64,000 nt of DNA from Frankiales bacterium (GTDB taxonomy: Bacteria > Actinomycetota > Actinomycetes > S36-B12 > CAIYMF01): positions 36,600 to 100,599 of the forward strand of contig WGLY01000008.1 in assembly GCA_016125335.1 (NCBI GenBank), in the 5' to 3' direction. This document shows positions 61,222-64,000 of this stretch, one piece after another. A program made the translations under genes and the position numbers. The first letter of the stretch is position 1, and every line of letters begins with the position of its first letter. Below the pieces are notes generated by a model that did not search any database, had not been told where the DNA came from, and worked only from the letters and a program-made list of their open reading frames with translations.

Positions 61222-61497
61222 ATGCTCATCCGGATCCTGGGCGAGGGGCAGTTCGAGGTCCCCGACGACCAGCTCGACGAGATCAACCGGCTCGACGGCG
61301 AGCTCGAGAGCGCGCTGCGCAGCCCGGACGGCGACGTCCGCGGCGCGCTCGACGCGCTGCTCGAGCGCGTCCGCAGCGTCGGCGTCCGGCCGCCCGAGGA
61401 CAGCCTCGAGGAGTCGGCGGTGATCCTGCCGTTCGCCGACGCCACCGAGGAGGACATCCTCGCGATGCTCAACGAGGACGGCCTGATCCCGGGCTGA
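61222..61497 (+). CDS. pspAA: PspA-associated protein PspAA
   Basis: 91 residues. Matches the small PspAA family: MLIRILGEGQFEVPDDQLDE, INRLDGELESAL, and the acidic end ATEEDILAMLNEDGLIPG. It partners PspA in archaeal and bacterial PSP modules. SD GAAGGGGG about 5 nt before ATG. Cotranscribed with pspA. Confidence 0.9.
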   Translation: MLIRILGEGQFEVPDDQLDEINRLDGELESALRSPDGDVRGALDALLERVRSVGVRPPEDSLEESAVILPFADATEEDILAMLNEDGLIPG

Positions 61498-61697
61498 CCC
61501 CCGGGCCGGCGACGCCGCCCGACTCGGCCCGTCCGGCTCGGCGGACCCGTCCACGAGCCGGGCGGGCCGCCGGTGCGGCGCGTGTTCGCTCCGGGCGAGG
61601 TTTCGCGCGCGGGGGCGCACGGAACGATCGGCCGGTCCGTCGACGTTGACGGGGGAGAGGACCGGGCGCAGCCCCGGCCCAGAGGGAGGACTGCACC

Positions 61698-62603
61698 GTG
61701 GCCAGGACGCGGTACGCCGCAGACCGGGGTCTCGTCTCGCGCATGGTCGGGACGATGTTCGGCCTGGGGCTGCTCTACGTGGTGCTCGCCGCGGTGCTCA
61801 TCGCCCTCGGCGTCCAGACCTGGTTCGTCCTGCTCATCGCGGGCGGCGGGCTGTTCTTCCAGTGGTACTTCAGCGACACGATGGCGATGGCCGCGATGCG
61901 CGCCGTCGAGGTCACCCCCGAGCAGGCGCCCCAGCTGCACGCCGTCATCGACCGGCTGTGCGCGCTCGCGGACATGCCCAAGCCGCGCGTCGCGGTCGCG
62001 CAGACCGACATCCCCAACGCGTTCGCCACCGGGCGCACGCCCAAGCGCGCCGTCGTGTGCGTGACCACGGGCATCCTGCGCCGGCTCGAGGTCGAGGAGC
62101 TCGAGGGCGTGCTGTCCCACGAGCTCTCGCACATCGCGCACCGCGACGTCACCGTCATGACCGTCGCGTCCTTCGCGGGCGTGCTCGCCGGGCTGCTCAC
62201 CCGCATGTGGATGTGGGGCGGCATGACGCGCGGGCGCGACAACCGCGACCAGAACGCCGCGGTGGTCTTCGCCGTCGTGATGCTCGTGAGCATCGCCGTC
62301 TACGTGATCTCGTTCCTCCTCACGCGCGCGCTCTCCCGCTACCGCGAGCTGTCCGCGGACCGCACCGGCGCGCTGCTCACCGGCAACCCGACCGCCCTGG
62401 CGACCGCGCTGCAGAAGGTCACCGGCGACATCTCCGGCATCCCGGACCGCGACCTGCGCTCGATGGAGGCCGTCTCGGCGTTCGCGTTCGCCCCGGCCGT
62501 CGCCGGCAAGATGTCGATGGCGACGCTGTTCTCCACGCACCCGCCGCTGGAGCGGCGGCTCGAGCAGCTGGCCCAGATCGCCACGCAGCTCGGCCAGCGC
62601 TGA
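61698..62603 (+). CDS. htpX: HtpX-type membrane zinc metalloprotease (M48)
   Basis: 301 residues. Two N-terminal spans (MFGLGLLYVVLAAVLIALGV, LLIAGGGLFFQWYFS). Cytosolic catalytic domain with HELSH at 141-145 (LSHELSHIAHRDVTVMTVA), a third hydrophobic region (VVFAVVMLVSIAVYVISFLL) and the third ligand Glu in RELSADRTGALL. Degrades damaged membrane proteins. GTG 61698 has GGGAGG 9 nt upstream; TTGACG near 61645 may be part of its promoter. HtpX is a standard member of PspA/PspAA/PspAB loci. Confidence 0.92.
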   Translation: MARTRYAADRGLVSRMVGTMFGLGLLYVVLAAVLIALGVQTWFVLLIAGGGLFFQWYFSDTMAMAAMRAVEVTPEQAPQLHAVIDRLCALADMPKPRVAVAQTDIPNAFATGRTPKRAVVCVTTGILRRLEVEELEGVLSHELSHIAHRDVTVMTVASFAGVLAGLLTRMWMWGGMTRGRDNRDQNAAVVFAVVMLVSIAVYVISFLLTRALSRYRELSADRTGALLTGNPTALATALQKVTGDISGIPDRDLRSMEAVSAFAFAPAVAGKMSMATLFSTHPPLERRLEQLAQIATQLGQR

Positions 62604-62613
62604 GCCCCGCGTT

Positions 62614-63126
62614 GTGAGCGGGGGCACCGGGACGTCGGGCGGCGTCGACGTCGAGCTCGTCCCCGTCGACGACCGGTCCTGGCCGGTCCTCGAGCGGCTC
62701 GTGCAGCTCGAGCGGCACGACCTCTCGGAGGTCACCGGCGAGCTGCCCGACGACGACGGCGGCTTCGCCGACCGGCGCATCGAGCGGTGGCGGTCCGAGC
62801 CCGGGTTCGAGGCGCTGCTGGTTCTGCACGACGGGCTGCCGGCCGGGTTCGTGCTGACCCGGCCCTTCGACGACGGCTCCTCGTTCGTGCACTCGTTCTT
62901 CGTGATGCGGGGCCTGCGCCGCCTCGGCGTCGGGCGGCGCGCGGCCCTCGACGTGCTCCGCTCGCGCCCCGGCCGCTGGTCGATCTCCTTCCTCGAGGAG
63001 AACCCCGGTGCCTCGCCGTTCTGGCGCGAGGTGGTCCGCGAGGTCGCGGGCCCGGCGTACGAGGAGAGCCGGCGGACCGCGCCGGACGGCCGCGAGTTCA
63101 CCTTCCTCGTCGTCGACGTGCCGTGA
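62614..63126 (+). CDS. GNAT family N-acetyltransferase
   Basis: 170 residues. GNAT fold: VELVPVDDRSWPVLERLVQL, GLPAGFVLTRPFDDGSSFVH, and the acetyl-CoA P-loop region FFVMRGLRRLGVGRRAALDV (R-x-x-G-x-G/R pattern), then SISFLEENPGASPFWREVV. Substrate unknown; the FWREV end is like amino-group or ribosomal-protein acetyltransferases. GTG 62614 lies 10 nt after the htpX stop, so it is in the same transcript, an unusual guest in a PSP cluster. Confidence 0.85.
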   Translation: MSGGTGTSGGVDVELVPVDDRSWPVLERLVQLERHDLSEVTGELPDDDGGFADRRIERWRSEPGFEALLVLHDGLPAGFVLTRPFDDGSSFVHSFFVMRGLRRLGVGRRAALDVLRSRPGRWSISFLEENPGASPFWREVVREVAGPAYEESRRTAPDGREFTFLVVDVP

Positions 63127-63229
63127 GCCCTCGCGCGGGTCGCCTGGGCACGAGCCGGATGCCGGCCCGCCGGGTGCTCGCAGGGCGGCCGGGTCGTCGG
63201 CGCCGGTCCGGATGAGGCACCCTGGGCGC

Positions 63230-63826
63230 GTGGGGTTCCTCGACTCGATCCTCGGGCGCAGCAAGCCGGTCAAGCCCGACCTCGACCAGCTCTTCGCGCT
63301 GCCCTCGGCGGCCATCACGCTCCAGGCCTCGATGGACTTCCTGCCCACGGGCACCGGCTCGGTCGCGTTCCGCGCGCCGGAGGGCCGTGCGTTCGCCGAC
63401 GTCCAGGCCGAGGTGCAGCAACTGCTCGACGTCGACGGCGGTCCCCGCGTGGAGGCCGAGGTCGACTCGTTCGGCTACACCTGGCTCGTCGTGCGCACCG
63501 ACCCGCCCGACGTCCCCGGCCTGGTGACCGACCTGCACGCGGTGAACTCGACCCTGGCCGACTCCGGCTTCGGCCCCACCCTGCTCTGCTCGCTGGTGTC
63601 GTTCACCGACGGCACGCGCACCCTGGGCCTGGTGTACCTGTTCAAGCAGGGCACCTTCTACCCGTTCGCGCCGCAGGCGGGCACGGGCAGCACCCTCGAG
63701 GGGACGCCGGTGCAGCGGCGCGACAACCTGCTCGAGATCCAGGTGCGCGACCTGGTCAAGAACGACCTGCGGATCGAGCCGGAGACCTCGCGCTGGTTCG
63801 CCGTCTGGGGCGCCCCCGGACTCTGA
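63230..63826 (+). CDS. pspAB: PspA-associated protein PspAB
   Basis: 198 residues. Soluble alpha/beta protein of the PspAB family: GFLDSILGRSKPVKPDLDQL, FALPSAAITLQASMDFLPTG, DSFGYTWLVVRTDPPDVPGL, and LEIQVRDLVKNDLRIEPETS. It completes the PSP set. GTG 63230 has no SD, but CACCCT ends 6 nt before it. The same 12-mer CACCCTGGGCGC precedes the pseudokinase start, so a separate leaderless promoter is likely. Downstream sits an IS30 remnant. Confidence 0.88.
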   Translation: MGFLDSILGRSKPVKPDLDQLFALPSAAITLQASMDFLPTGTGSVAFRAPEGRAFADVQAEVQQLLDVDGGPRVEAEVDSFGYTWLVVRTDPPDVPGLVTDLHAVNSTLADSGFGPTLLCSLVSFTDGTRTLGLVYLFKQGTFYPFAPQAGTGSTLEGTPVQRRDNLLEIQVRDLVKNDLRIEPETSRWFAVWGAPGL

Positions 63827-63868
63827 CTCGTCGTTACTGCCCGAACGCGCGGATCCGGCGCGGCGGGT

Positions 63869-64000
63869 TCAGGCGGCTGTTGCACCGAGCACTCGGTCGA
63901 GTGCCTGTCGGGGAGTCTTCCAGCCGAGGGTCTCGCGTGGGCGGGTGTTGAGCTTGAGGGCGACCTCGTCGCAGTCGGCCTGGGTCAGGTCGCGCATGTC
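63869..64000 (-). mobile_element. 3' end of an IS30-type transposase
   Basis: The minus strand from the window edge reads DMRDLTQADCDEVALKLNTR, then PRETLGWKTPRQALDRVLGA and a TGA at 63869-63871. NTRPRETLGWKTP is the characteristic C-terminal block of IS30-family transposases. The catalytic DDE part lies beyond the window. The insertion end should fall in 63827-63868, between the pspAB stop and the transposase stop; the terminal repeat cannot be confirmed from one end. Confidence 0.85.

Overview
The window is very GC-rich, gene-dense DNA from an actinobacterium (Actinomycetes). The evidence is frequent GTG starts with 4-bp start/stop overlaps, an F420-dependent NADP reductase, two type I glutamine synthetases beside glnE, lipA/lipB with a DUF4191 gene, DUF3043, the actinobacterial pspA-pspAA-htpX-pspAB set, and many leaderless TAnnnT promoters. 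No rRNA, tRNA, CRISPR array or prophage was seen. The only mobile element is the 3' end of an IS30-type transposase at the right edge.

Layout. 1-6.1 kb: truncated MFS exporter, SIS-like protein, npdG, a drug-type ABC transporter, an HSL-type esterase, panB. 6.3-8.9 kb: EmrB-type MFS exporter and its TetR gene behind two adjacent operator-like palindromes, one resembling an iron (DtxR/IdeR) box. 8.9-17.1 kb: nadE, glnA2, a class I amidotransferase, glnE and an MFS gene. 17.1-20.6 kb: secreted L,D-transpeptidase, ECF sigma factor with a membrane partner, orphan DevR-like regulator, small protein. 20.8-24.4 kb: MarR-ClC pair, then glnA1 with an array of GlnR-like boxes. 24.6-28.7 kb: potassium module kimA - short kdpD - kdpE with a candidate KdpE operator. 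28.8-36.5 kb: RDD protein, small hypothetical proteins, DUF4191, MOSC, lipB-lipA, a secreted His-rich protein, and an arsR-permease-thioredoxin operon. 36.6-48.4 kb: YbaK deacylase, aldo/keto reductase, peptidase E, membrane pseudokinase, epimerase, sucB, lpdA, pepA, gcvT.

48.5-58.3 kb is the most striking region: one cobalamin salvage and uptake operon led by an AdoCbl riboswitch. It runs from a cell-wall-anchored alpha/alpha-barrel protein (LPPTG signal), through a membrane-anchored SCO2322-type protein, an ECF transporter (T, fused A-A', S), a metallo-beta-lactamase-CobU fusion and CobT, to CobS. Inferred flow: capture B12 or cobinamide at the wall, import it, then rebuild the lower ligand.

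58.3-64 kb: aldo/keto reductase with a small partner, DUF3043, and the PSP envelope-stress cluster (pspA, pspAA, htpX, GNAT, pspAB), ending at the IS30 remnant.

All calls come from reading the sequence; no database search was run. Start codons were chosen from Shine-Dalgarno sequences, family N-termini, or a -10-like box 6-7 nt before the start (leaderless).
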